Assembly (NCBI RefSeq): GCF_020809045.1
Contig: NZ_CP078079.1
Span: 1,550,001-1,614,000, forward strand
Length of the DNA stretch: 64,000 nt
Direction: 5' to 3'
From: Pseudarthrobacter sp. L1SW
GTDB taxonomy: Bacteria > Actinomycetota > Actinomycetes > Actinomycetales > Micrococcaceae
The position numbers and the translations under genes were made by a program. The notes beneath the pieces are model-generated. The model was not told the origin of the DNA and ran no database searches. It worked only from the letters and a program-made list of their open reading frames with translations. Shown here in pieces: positions 1 to 10,448 of the stretch (positions within the stretch are counted from its first letter, which is position 1; each line of letters begins with the position of its first letter).

Positions 1-600
1 CTGATCAACTCCCACGGCCCCTACGCCGTCGGTATGTCCGGTGAAGACGGCGGGCTGCTGCGCGCGGTCCGCACCGGGACCGTGGTGGACGGCGAAGAGG
101 TGGACCTCGGGCTGGTGGGCGAGGTGGTGGGCGTTGATCCCGCAGGCATCGAGGACATCCTCGGGGCCGGCCGCATCCCCGTCATCTCCACCGTCGCGCC
201 TGAGATCGTGGACGACGGCGACGGCTTCCTCGGCACGGCAGGGTTCCAGACCACCGGCCAGGTCCTCAACGTCAACGCGGACACCGCCGCGGCTGCCGTT
301 GCGTCGGCGCTGGGCGCCTCCAAGCTGGTGATCCTGACCGACGTCGAAGGCCTCTACGCCAACTGGCCGGACAAGTCCTCCCTCATTTCCTCCCTTACGG
401 CCTCGGAACTGCGGGACATGCTGCCGCGGCTCGAATCAGGCATGATCCCCAAGATGGCAGCCTGCCTGAAGGCCATTGACGAGGGTGTGGAACGCGCGCA
501 CATCGTGGACGGGCGCCTGCCCCATTCCATGCTTCTTGAAACTTTTACGACGGCGGGCATCGGCACGCAGGTAGTCCCGGACGAGGAGATCAACGGATGA
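1..600 (+). CDS. argB: Acetylglutamate kinase, 5' end missing
   Basis: ArgB phosphorylates N-acetylglutamate, the second step of arginine synthesis in the cytoplasm. The reading frame is open from base 1, so the gene starts outside the window and about the first third of the protein is absent. The visible part opens with [17 protein letters not shown], a conserved stretch of the amino acid kinase fold, and continues through LTDVEGLY and the ESGMIPKM region near the C-terminus, both typical of ArgB. The stop codon overlaps the argD start by four bases (ATGA), which indicates translational coupling. argC and argJ would be expected upstream but cannot be seen. Confidence 0.95.
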   Translation: MINSHGPYAVGMSGEDGGLLRAVRTGTVVDGEEVDLGLVGEVVGVDPAGIEDILGAGRIPVISTVAPEIVDDGDGFLGTAGFQTTGQVLNVNADTAAAAVASALGASKLVILTDVEGLYANWPDKSSLISSLTASELRDMLPRLESGMIPKMAACLKAIDEGVERAHIVDGRLPHSMLLETFTTAGIGTQVVPDEEING

Positions 601-1850
601 ACGCGGTGGAAAAGTCAGCGGTGACGGAGCTCGTGGAGACCACGGGCCACGCCGGCTCCGAGTGGCTGGCACGCTACTCCACCTCCCTGATGGGCGTGTT
701 CGGCACTCCACAGCGTGTGCTGGTCCGGGGCGCCGGCTGCCTGGTCTGGGATGCGGACGGCAAGGAGTACCTGGACCTCCTGGGCGGGATCGCGGTCAAC
801 GCGCTGGGCCACGCGAATCCCTTCGTCACGTCCGTCATCTCAAGCCAGCTGGCCACGCTCGGGCATGTCTCGAACTTCTTCACCAGCCCCACGCAGATCG
901 CCCTCGCCGAAAAACTCCTGGCCATCACCGAGGCGCCGGCCGGTTCCAAGGTGTTCTTCACCAACTCCGGCACCGAGGCCAATGAGGCTGCCTTCAAGCT
1001 GGCCCGCCGCAATACGGGTGGGAGCGGCGTGAAGCGGACCAAAATCATCGCCCTCGAAGGCGCGTTCCACGGCCGGACCATGGGCGCACTTGCCCTGACC
1101 GCCAAGGAGGCCTACCGGGAGCCGTTTGAGCCGCTGCCCGGCGGCGTGGTGCACATCCCCTTCGGGGACGTCGAGGCGCTCAAAGCCGCAGTGGATGAAA
1201 CCGTGGCCGCCGTCTTCCTGGAACCCATCCAGGGCGAGGCGGGCGTGCGGCCCCTGCCGTCCGGATACCTTCGGGCCGCTCGGGAGCTCACTGCCCGGGT
1301 AGGGGCGCTGCTGATCCTGGACGAGGTGCAGACCGGCATGGGGCGCACCGGCAAGTGGCTTGCCAGCGAGGACGCAGGCATCATGCCCGACGCCGTGACC
1401 TTGGCAAAGGGCCTTGGCGGCGGCTTCCCGATCGGTGCGCTGGTCACGTTCGGCGGCCACACGTCGTCGTTGCTGTCCGCGGGCCAGCACGGCACCACGT
1501 TCGGCGGCAATCCGGTGGCCACGGCAGCTGCCCTCGCCACGCTCCACGCGATCGAAAGCCAGGACGTCCTGGCGAACGTTGTATCGGTCGGGGAGCACCT
1601 GCGTTCCGCGCTGGGGGCCATCCCGGGCGTCACCGAAGTCCGGGGCGAAGGGTTGCTCATCGGCTTCGACCTCGACGCGGACGTGGCCCCCGCAGTGGTG
1701 CAGGCGGGCCTGGACGCGGGCTTCATCGTCAACAGCCCGGGTCCCCACACCATCCGGCTTGCGCCGCCGCTGGTCCTCACCGCAGCGCAGGCAGACACCT
1801 TCCTGGCCGCCTTCCCGGCCATCCTCCAAGCAGCTAAGGACGCCCAGTGA
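597..1850 (+). CDS. argD: Acetylornithine aminotransferase
   Basis: This PLP-dependent class III aminotransferase converts N-acetylglutamate semialdehyde to N-acetylornithine. The 417-residue product has the normal family length. Visible motifs are [15 protein letters not shown] (PLP phosphate-binding region), [23 protein letters not shown] and [13 protein letters not shown], which carries the lysine expected to form the Schiff base. The start ATG lies inside the argB stop, and the TGA stop overlaps the GTG start of argF by four bases, so argB-argD-argF form one tightly coupled unit. The class also contains ornithine and succinylornithine aminotransferases; the arg operon context decides the name. 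Confidence 0.95.
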   Translation: MNAVEKSAVTELVETTGHAGSEWLARYSTSLMGVFGTPQRVLVRGAGCLVWDADGKEYLDLLGGIAVNALGHANPFVTSVISSQLATLGHVSNFFTSPTQIALAEKLLAITEAPAGSKVFFTNSGTEANEAAFKLARRNTGGSGVKRTKIIALEGAFHGRTMGALALTAKEAYREPFEPLPGGVVHIPFGDVEALKAAVDETVAAVFLEPIQGEAGVRPLPSGYLRAARELTARVGALLILDEVQTGMGRTGKWLASEDAGIMPDAVTLAKGLGGGFPIGALVTFGGHTSSLLSAGQHGTTFGGNPVATAAALATLHAIESQDVLANVVSVGEHLRSALGAIPGVTEVRGEGLLIGFDLDADVAPAVVQAGLDAGFIVNSPGPHTIRLAPPLVLTAAQADTFLAAFPAILQAAKDAQ

Positions 1851-2857
1851 CAACAGCCACCGGCACCACCCGGCACTTCCTCAAGGACACGGACCTCAGC
1901 CCCGCAGAGCAGGCCGAGGTCCTGGACCTCGCCGTCCGCATGAAGGCCGCGCCGTACAGCGTGCAGCCTTTCGCTGCCGAGGGCAACGGCCGCAAGACCG
2001 TGGCCGTGATCTTCGACAAGACCTCCACCCGGACCCGCGTTTCGTTCGCCACCGGCATCGCGGACATGGGCGGCAATGCGCTGATCATCAACCCGGGCGA
2101 GGCGCAGATCGGCCACAAGGAGTCCGTGGAGGACACCGCCAAGGTCCTGGAACGCATGGTGTCCACCATTGTCTGGCGGACCGGCGCCCATGCCGGCCTG
2201 GTGGCCATGGCCGAGAACTCCAAGGTGCCGGTCATCAACGCGCTGTGCGATGACTACCACCCGTGCCAGCTGCTCGCGGACCTGCTGGCCGTGAAGGAGC
2301 ACAAGGGCCAGCTCAAGGGGCTCACCATGAGTTACTTGGGCGACGCGGCCAACAACATGGCGAACTCCTACCTGCTGGCCGGAGTCACGGCCGGCATGCA
2401 CGTCCGGATTGCCGGGCCCGAGGGATACCTCCCGGCAGCGGACATCGTGGCAGCCGCGGAGGAACGCGCCGCGGAGACCGGCGGTTCGGTGCTGGTGACC
2501 AGTGACGCGGCGGAGGCCCTGAAGGGGGCCGACGTCGTGGCAACGGACACGTGGGTGTCCATGGGCCAGGAAGCCGAGAAGGAAGCCCGCCTCCAGCTGT
2601 TCCGGGAGTACTCCGTCGATGAGGCGGCAATGGCACAGGCTGCGGAAGACGCCGTCGTGCTTCACTGCCTGCCCGCCTACCGCGGCTACGAAATCTCCGC
2701 GGGCGTCATCGACGGTCCGCAGTCAATCGTCTGGGACGAGGCCGAAAACCGGCTGCACGCCCAGAAGGCCCTGATGGCATGGCTGATGCACCGGTCCGGC
2801 CTGGCCTTCGTTGACGGCCTCGCTCCGGTTGAAGGCACCGGGGAGAGCACGTTCTAG
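1847..2857 (+). CDS. argF: Ornithine carbamoyltransferase
   Basis: This enzyme joins ornithine and carbamoyl phosphate to give citrulline. The 336-residue product carries the carbamoyl-phosphate motif STRTR, the ornithine-side HPCQLLADL motif and the catalytic HCLPAYRG motif near the C-terminus. It starts at GTG 1847, overlapping the argD stop by four bases; no other start fits this spacing as well. Its TAG stop shares one base with the GTG start of argR. Length and motifs are those of an anabolic ArgF rather than a catabolic ArcB, and no arcA or arcC is nearby. Confidence 0.95.
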   Translation: MTTATGTTRHFLKDTDLSPAEQAEVLDLAVRMKAAPYSVQPFAAEGNGRKTVAVIFDKTSTRTRVSFATGIADMGGNALIINPGEAQIGHKESVEDTAKVLERMVSTIVWRTGAHAGLVAMAENSKVPVINALCDDYHPCQLLADLLAVKEHKGQLKGLTMSYLGDAANNMANSYLLAGVTAGMHVRIAGPEGYLPAADIVAAAEERAAETGGSVLVTSDAAEALKGADVVATDTWVSMGQEAEKEARLQLFREYSVDEAAMAQAAEDAVVLHCLPAYRGYEISAGVIDGPQSIVWDEAENRLHAQKALMAWLMHRSGLAFVDGLAPVEGTGESTF

Positions 2858-3387
2858 TGTCTGCCCAACCGGCGTCGCCGGGCTCCAGCCCGGCAACCAA
2901 AACGGCCCGGCAGGCCCGGATCGCGGCCATCCTGACGGGTGAATCGGTGCGTTCCCAGGCTGAGCTGGCGGCCCTGCTGGCGGACGACGGTGTGCAGGTC
3001 ACCCAGGCGACGCTGTCGCGGGACCTGGTGGAACTCGGCGCTGTCCGGGTGCGCGGCAAGGAGGGCGTGCTTGTCTACGCCGTACCCGGTGAAGGCGGCG
3101 AGCGGGCCGCTAAAAGCGGGGTGAGCCAGGAGATCCTGGACGCCCGGCTGGCCCGGCTCTGCAGTGAACTGCTGGTCACCGCGGAGGCCTCGGCCAACAT
3201 CGCCGTGCTCCGTACCCCGCCGGGCGCCGCCAACTTCCTGGCACTCGCCATTGACCATTCGGTGATGCCGTCCATCCTGGGGACCATCGCCGGGGACGAC
3301 ACCGTGCTGCTGGTCTCCCGGGACCCCGAGGGCGGCCAGGACCTGGCCGCCAGGTTCCTGCAACTGGCTGAAGAAGCGGGGCAATAA
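2857..3387 (+). CDS. argR: Arginine repressor
   Basis: ArgR is a hexameric, arginine-responsive transcription factor controlling the arginine genes. The 176-residue product has an N-terminal winged helix (about residues 20-85, with the recognition-helix segment [13 protein letters not shown]) and a C-terminal oligomerisation and arginine-binding domain (about 95-170) containing [10 protein letters not shown] and [12 protein letters not shown] non-conserved Ser/Ala/Pro-rich stretch of about 15 residues precedes the DNA-binding domain. The GTG start overlaps the argF stop by one base. Its place between argF and argG is the usual actinobacterial order and implies autoregulation through an operator upstream of this window. 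No convincing ARG box was found inside the visible operon. Confidence 0.94.
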   Translation: MSAQPASPGSSPATKTARQARIAAILTGESVRSQAELAALLADDGVQVTQATLSRDLVELGAVRVRGKEGVLVYAVPGEGGERAAKSGVSQEILDARLARLCSELLVTAEASANIAVLRTPPGAANFLALAIDHSVMPSILGTIAGDDTVLLVSRDPEGGQDLAARFLQLAEEAGQ

Positions 3388-3433
3388 GCTTGAAGACAAC
3401 ATCCACAACCCCCCAATCCCAAGGAGCATCCAA

Positions 3434-6051
<2,618 letters not shown>

Positions 6052-6055
6052 CAGC

Positions 6056-6160
6056 GACGCTCTCTCACTTAACGTGCCTTTCCAGCCAACGCTCTCTCAC
6101 TTTCCCCGAGAAAGTGAGAGGGCGTTGGCCATTTTCACGCATCAAGTGAGAGAGCGTTGG
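6056..6160. repeat. CTCTCAC palindromic repeat cluster (REP-like)
   Basis: Four copies of a motif built on CGCTCTCTCACTT lie between argH and the next gene, two forward (from 6056 and 6086) and two reverse (ending at 6128 and 6160). The central pair forms a 19-base-pair hairpin: 6086-6104 pairs with 6110-6128 with a single G-U wobble and a five-base loop. The same motif recurs near 20165-20252 and 20851-20900. The layout resembles bacterial interspersed palindromic elements. The hairpin may also end argH transcription, although no T-tract follows. Confidence 0.8.
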
Positions 6161-6198
6161 GGCGGTGCCGGGGAGGAGGCCCGGGCTACCATGGCCGC

Positions 6199-6747
6199 AT
6201 GAGCGAAACCTTCCGGAAGTTCCTTCGCACCCTGCCCGACTTTCCCTCTGACCTGCCCGGCTTCGATCCGGACAAGTCGCCGCAGGACCCGGTCCTGCTC
6301 TTCAAGCAGTGGCTGGACGAGGCCCTGGCGGCGGGAGAGCTGCAGCCGCATGCGTGCAGCCTGGCCACGGTTGGCCCCGGTTCCGGCGGTGGACAGCAGC
6401 CCTCGTCCAGGATGCTGATCCTGAAGAACATCGACGACGACGGCTGGCACTTTGCCACGTCCCGCGCGTCGCGCAAGGGCAGGGAACTGGGCGGCAACCC
6501 GCACGCCGCCCTCAACTTCTACTGGCCATCGCTGGGCCGGCAGGTCCGCGTGGCGGGTCCCGTCGTCGTGCTGTCCGCCGAGGCCTCGGCCAGGGACTGG
6601 GCCGAACGGCCGCGTGCGGACGGCAGGGACAACCCTGAGTGGCAGCTGTACGCCATCCGCCCCAGTGAGATCGAGTTCTGGCAGGCCAGCAACGACGGCA
6701 ACCATATCCGCCACCGCCTGGGCGCGGACGGCGCGCGGCTGGACTAG
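6199..6747 (+). CDS. Pyridoxamine 5'-phosphate oxidase family protein
   Basis: The 182-residue product resembles FMN-dependent pyridoxamine 5'-phosphate oxidases, which make pyridoxal phosphate. Supporting segments are PSSRMLILKNID (FMN-binding strand region), FATSRASRKGREL, AALNFYWPSLGRQVRVAG and the C-terminal IEFWQAS. It is shorter than classical PdxH (about 210-220 residues), and the usual C-terminal RLHDR substrate-binding motif is replaced by an unrelated short tail ending HIRHRLG. True PdxH activity is therefore uncertain; a flavin-dependent oxidoreductase of the same fold is possible. ATG 6199 was chosen because the protein similarity begins there. The gene follows the repeat cluster and is followed after 10 bases by the next CDS. 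Confidence 0.75.
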   Translation: MSETFRKFLRTLPDFPSDLPGFDPDKSPQDPVLLFKQWLDEALAAGELQPHACSLATVGPGSGGGQQPSSRMLILKNIDDDGWHFATSRASRKGRELGGNPHAALNFYWPSLGRQVRVAGPVVVLSAEASARDWAERPRADGRDNPEWQLYAIRPSEIEFWQASNDGNHIRHRLGADGARLD

Positions 6748-6757
6748 GCTGGGCGCC

Positions 6758-7519
6758 ATGACCGCCCCCGCACCTGACGCACTGCTCGCCGGAATCCATC
6801 AAGCTGCCGATGACGTCACCGCCGACGCCGCCAAGCTCACCGATGCGGACGTGAAGGCTCCGTCCGCCCTGCCCGGTTGGACGCGCGGACACGTCCTGGC
6901 CCACCTCACGGGCATCTCGAACGCCATGGCACGGCAGCTTGAGTACGCGGCGCGCGGGGAAAAAATTGAGCTGTACGACGGCGGCATGGACGGCCGGAAC
7001 AAGGCGATCGACATGGCTGCGGGCCACGATGCCGCTACGCACCGGACGGACCTGGCCGCGGCCCTGGAGCGTGTCCTGCGGGCGTTCGATGCGCTGCCGG
7101 GCATCAAGGATTCTTCGGCCAACCGCACCGGCTGGTGGGCGCCCATTTCCTATCGGGGCGGGGTGGTCCTGGACGGTGGCCTGGCCCTCTGGCGCGAGCT
7201 CGTCATCCATAACTCCGACCTGCTGACCGGCAGGGGACCGGAAACCTGGAGCCGGCCGTTCTGCGAGCACCTGTTCGACTTCCTCGCAGCCCGCGTCCCG
7301 CCGGAGGAGAAGCTTGTCCTGCAGCCGCTTGGCCTGCCGCCCGTCTCTATCGGCAGCGGCAACCGGTCCACCGTGGTCAGCGGCATGGTCACCGATATCG
7401 CCGCCTGGCTGGCCGGCCGCACACCCACGTTGGGGAGCCTGCGGGCTTCCGCCGCGGCCGACGGCGTCGACCTGCCGCCGCTGCTGCCCTGGCCGGCCGG
7501 GACCCCTGCATCCAAATAG
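6758..7519 (+). CDS. Maleylpyruvate isomerase family mycothiol-dependent enzyme
   Basis: The 253-residue product belongs to the DinB-like, mycothiol-dependent maleylpyruvate isomerase family, which is common in actinobacteria. Its N-terminal half has the characteristic LPGWTRGHVLAHLTG segment, with a metal-ligand type histidine, followed by NAMARQLEYAARG; a central LALWRELVIHNSDL segment supplies further histidines. The specific substrate cannot be named, and no gentisate pathway genes are nearby, so the family name should not be read as a proven reaction. ATG 6758 lies 10 bases after the preceding gene and may be co-transcribed with it. The gene converges with ogt on the opposite strand. Confidence 0.8.
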   Translation: MTAPAPDALLAGIHQAADDVTADAAKLTDADVKAPSALPGWTRGHVLAHLTGISNAMARQLEYAARGEKIELYDGGMDGRNKAIDMAAGHDAATHRTDLAAALERVLRAFDALPGIKDSSANRTGWWAPISYRGGVVLDGGLALWRELVIHNSDLLTGRGPETWSRPFCEHLFDFLAARVPPEEKLVLQPLGLPPVSIGSGNRSTVVSGMVTDIAAWLAGRTPTLGSLRASAAADGVDLPPLLPWPAGTPASK

Positions 7520-7546
7520 CAGGGTTCCCGTTCGTCAGGCGGCTTG

Positions 7547-8041
7547 TCAGGCGGCTTCGCGCGCCAGCAGGCTCTGTTTGATGGGCAGTCCCCACCGGAA
7601 GCCGCCCAGCGACCCGTCCGTCCGGATCACGCGGTGGCAGGGAACAAACAGGGCAGCGGCATTGAAGGCGCAGGCGCTGGCCGCCGCCCTGACGGCCTTC
7701 GGGTTGCCGGCCAGCCCGGCATACTCGGTGTACGTCACGGGGGATCCAGGCTGCACCAGCCGGAGCACGTCCCAGGCGTGGGCGCGGAACGGCCCGGACT
7801 TCTGCCTCACCGGCACCTGCATGGCCGGCGCCGGATCGCCCCCGTAGAACGCCTCCACGGCAGCCGAGATTTCCCCAAGGTCGGTGACCAGTTCAACCGA
7901 AGCGGGCCGCAGGGAGGGGTGGATTTGCCCGGTCAGGTCGCCGGACTTGCCGGTCCAGCCGCTGGAGAGGACCACGCCGTCCTGGGCCAGGATGGTGAAC
8001 GGTCCGTCCGGGGTGGACATCTGGAGCAACTGGGCCTTCAT
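7547..8041 (-). CDS. ogt: Methylated-DNA--protein-cysteine methyltransferase
   Basis: This suicide enzyme removes O6-alkyl groups from guanine by transfer to its own cysteine. The 164-residue product carries the active-site motif [11 protein letters not shown] and the helix-turn-helix region [16 protein letters not shown]. The upstream [13 protein letters not shown] segment is also typical. The ATG at 8041 overlaps the stop of the Ada/AlkA gene by four bases (ATGA), so the two repair genes are co-transcribed and probably coupled. A longer reading frame upstream overlaps the preceding gene and is rejected. Confidence 0.95.
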   Translation of the reverse strand: MKAQLLQMSTPDGPFTILAQDGVVLSSGWTGKSGDLTGQIHPSLRPASVELVTDLGEISAAVEAFYGGDPAPAMQVPVRQKSGPFRAHAWDVLRLVQPGSPVTYTEYAGLAGNPKAVRAAASACAFNAAALFVPCHRVIRTDGSLGGFRWGLPIKQSLLAREAA

Positions 8042-9606
8042 CGGTTCGCTTTCTCTGCGGTGCTGGTGCGTGCTGTGCTGGTGCCTGCCGCGGCAAGCGC
8101 CGCCGCCCGCGGACGCGCGCCGGCAGTGGACGGGGCCGCCGCCCGCCACAGGTGCATGGTGGCATAGGAGCGCCACGGGCTGACCTCGCGGAAGTCCGGG
8201 GTTCGGCCCGCAGCACCCGGGAGACCAGGTCCCGCATTCGCCGCGGCCTCCGCCATGCCGCTCAGTGCCTTGATCCCGTTCCGCACCGCCGCGTCGTTGG
8301 CCAGGAATACGTCCGGGGCGCCGAGCACCCGCATGGTGAGGTAGCCCACCGTCCACGGTCCAACCCCCGCCAGGGGCAGCAGCTTGGCGGCCAGGCTGGC
8401 CGGGTCGTCGCCGTAGCCGAAGTCGAGCCTACCCTCCGCGAGGGCGGAAGCGGCTGCGAGGAGCGCCTCGGTGCGCTTCCGGGGTCCGCGCAGGAGGGCG
8501 TGGCCGTCTGCAGCGATCTCCGCTGCCGTGGGGAACATGCGGTCAAGGCCCTCGCCGGGGCTTTGGCTGGGGCGTCCGACGGCGGCCAGTTGGGTGAGTG
8601 CGGTCCGCGCCGCAGCGACGGTCACCTGCTGCCCAACCATCGCCCGGACCAGCATTTCCGCGGGATCCAGCGCTCCGGGCATCCTGATTCCGGGGGCACC
8701 TGCCACCGCATCCGTAAGCCGGTTGTCCCCGGCCAGCGCGTTGTCAATGGCAACCGGGTCAGCGTCCAGGTCGAACAGCCTCCGGACGCGGCTCAGCAAG
8801 GCCGGCAGGTCGCGGAGGTCCACCGCGCCGATGGTGAGGGTCAGCGGTCGCCCGGGCCCGCCGTCGTCGTAATCCACCCGGAACCGCGCGTCTCCGTGGG
8901 GAAGCCGCAGCGTTCGGGCGTAGGACGCCGTGGTTCCAACTTCGATTCCAGGCAGGGCGCGCACGGCCAGGAATGTGAAAATCCCGGGGTCGAAAGGTTC
9001 CCGGTAGGGGAGGCGGAGGGTGATGGCCGTGGACCCGGCGGGGGCCTTCGGCTGCCGGGCCGCCCGCAGCGCAGTGGGGGTCATGCCGAAGACCTCAAGC
9101 ATGGTTTCGTTGAACTGCCGTACGCTGCTGAAGCCCGCCGCGAACGCGACGTCCGCGAGCTTCATGGTGGTGGACACCAGCAGGGTCCGGGCGGTCTGTG
9201 CCCGGCCTGCCCGGGCCAGCGACAATGGCCCCGCGCCCAGTTCCTGGGTGAGGATGCGGTTGAGCTGGCGGGACGAATAGCCCAGGCGGGCTGCGAGGCC
9301 CTCCACGCCGTCCCGGTTGATCACGCCGTCGTTGATGAGCCGCATGGCGCGTCCGGCAATATCCTGGCGCAGGTTCCAGGCGGGTGTCCCCGGAACCGCC
9401 TCCGGAAGGCAGCGCTTGCAGGCCCGGTAGCCGGCGTCGTGGGCTGCGGCGGAGGTCTCGTAGAACGTGACGTTGGCGGCTTTGGGGGTCCTGGCCGGGC
9501 AGGAGGGGCGGCAGTAGATGCCCGTGGTCCGGACGGCAGTGTAGAACTGCCCGTCGAACCGGGTGTCCCGGGCATCGATTGCCCGGTAGCGCTGCCAGAA
9601 GTCCAT
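8038..9606 (-). CDS. Ada-type regulator fused to AlkA DNA-3-methyladenine glycosylase
   Basis: The 522-residue protein combines three functions. Residues 1-75 form an Ada N-terminal metal-binding domain with cysteines at 32, 36, 63 and 66; C32 corresponds to the methyl acceptor that repairs phosphotriesters. Residues about 85-185 are an AraC-type helix-turn-helix domain ([20 protein letters not shown]). Residues about 195-480 are AlkA-like, with an N-terminal AlkA fold and an HhH-GPD glycosylase core containing [13 protein letters not shown] (414-426) and the likely catalytic aspartate D438 in FLANDAA. The C-terminal 40 residues are Ala/Thr-rich and probably disordered. The protein can be read as sensor, activator and base-excision enzyme for alkylation damage. 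It is divergent from mpg with 115 bases between, a plausible shared regulatory region. Confidence 0.93.
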   Translation of the reverse strand: MDFWQRYRAIDARDTRFDGQFYTAVRTTGIYCRPSCPARTPKAANVTFYETSAAAHDAGYRACKRCLPEAVPGTPAWNLRQDIAGRAMRLINDGVINRDGVEGLAARLGYSSRQLNRILTQELGAGPLSLARAGRAQTARTLLVSTTMKLADVAFAAGFSSVRQFNETMLEVFGMTPTALRAARQPKAPAGSTAITLRLPYREPFDPGIFTFLAVRALPGIEVGTTASYARTLRLPHGDARFRVDYDDGGPGRPLTLTIGAVDLRDLPALLSRVRRLFDLDADPVAIDNALAGDNRLTDAVAGAPGIRMPGALDPAEMLVRAMVGQQVTVAAARTALTQLAAVGRPSQSPGEGLDRMFPTAAEIAADGHALLRGPRKRTEALLAAASALAEGRLDFGYGDDPASLAAKLLPLAGVGPWTVGYLTMRVLGAPDVFLANDAAVRNGIKALSGMAEAAANAGPGLPGAAGRTPDFREVSPWRSYATMHLWRAAAPSTAGARPRAAALAAAGTSTARTSTAEKANR

Positions 9607-9721
9607 TCCTCCATCCTGCCAGCCGCACAGTGCCCCGGCTAGCGGAAATCAGACACGGCCGTTTCCCCTGCTGATACCGGAATTCCCGGTTTTGGCGCCC
9701 GGCTTTGGATAGAGTCTCGCC

Positions 9722-10396
9722 ATGAGCAGAAATCCGCTGGCCGGCGCCTCGCTGCGGGATTTCCTGTCCGGGGATGCCCGCGAGTTGGCCCCGCTGCTGC
9801 TGGGCGCGGTCCTGACGCACGAGTCGCGGGAAGGCGCCGTGTCCGTCCGGCTCACCGAGGTGGAGGCCTACCTGGGGCCCGAGGATTCCCTGCATCCTGA
9901 CCCCGGATCCCACACCTACCGCGGGCCCACGCCCCGCAATGCACCCATGTTTGGCCCGGCCGGACACCTCTACGTCTACTTCACCTACGGAATGCATCAC
10001 TGCACCAACCTCGTCTGCGGACCGGAAGGAACGGCCTCGGCCCTGCTGCTGCGGGCCGGGGAGATCGTGGAGGGCGTGGAACTGGCGCGGCGCCGGCGCC
10101 CCACCTCCAAGGGGCCCGCCGACCTCGCAAGGGGCCCGGCCCGCCTAGCCAAGGCTATGGGCATGACGACGGCGGACAGTGGACGCGATGCGCTGGCCCC
10201 GCCTTTCGGGCTGGTGCTTCCGCCCCGCCCCAGCCAGCCGGTCAGTTCAGGCCCCCGGGTGGGGGTCTCCGGTGCAGGCGGAACGGACCTCTACTCGTGG
10301 CGCTTCTGGATCACCGGCGACCCCACCGTCTCCCAGTACAAGGCAGCCAAGCCCAAGAGGGCAAAACCGGATCCGGCCGGGTTTCACAGGCATTAA
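9722..10396 (+). CDS. mpg: DNA-3-methyladenine glycosylase, AAG/MPG family
   Basis: The 224-residue product resembles human AAG and M. tuberculosis Rv1688. TEVEAYLGPEDS holds the expected water-activating glutamate (E48), RGPTPRNAPMF is the DNA-contact segment, and GHLYVYFTYGMHHC supplies the aromatic pocket for the flipped base. It excises alkylated purines such as 3-methyladenine and hypoxanthine. The gene is transcribed away from the Ada/AlkA-ogt pair, so the locus holds three distinct ways of handling alkylated bases. The synteny mpg followed by tyrS is conserved with mycobacteria; here helD lies between them. Confidence 0.92.
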   Translation: MSRNPLAGASLRDFLSGDARELAPLLLGAVLTHESREGAVSVRLTEVEAYLGPEDSLHPDPGSHTYRGPTPRNAPMFGPAGHLYVYFTYGMHHCTNLVCGPEGTASALLLRAGEIVEGVELARRRRPTSKGPADLARGPARLAKAMGMTTADSGRDALAPPFGLVLPPRPSQPVSSGPRVGVSGAGGTDLYSWRFWITGDPTVSQYKAAKPKRAKPDPAGFHRH

Positions 10397-10448
10397 CGGA
10401 AATGGTTGTAGAATGGTAGGTCTGTCTTTTGCGATAGGGGAACGTTAA

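Noticed and set aside
1112..2665. Long open frame on the minus strand across argD and argF (517 codons)
   Set aside because: It is an antisense shadow of two certain genes in high-GC DNA, has no ribosome-binding site and no recognisable domain.
10397..10448. Rifamycin-associated element upstream of the HelD-type gene
   Set aside because: The expected G/C-rich palindromic element was not recognised; judged from memory of the consensus only.
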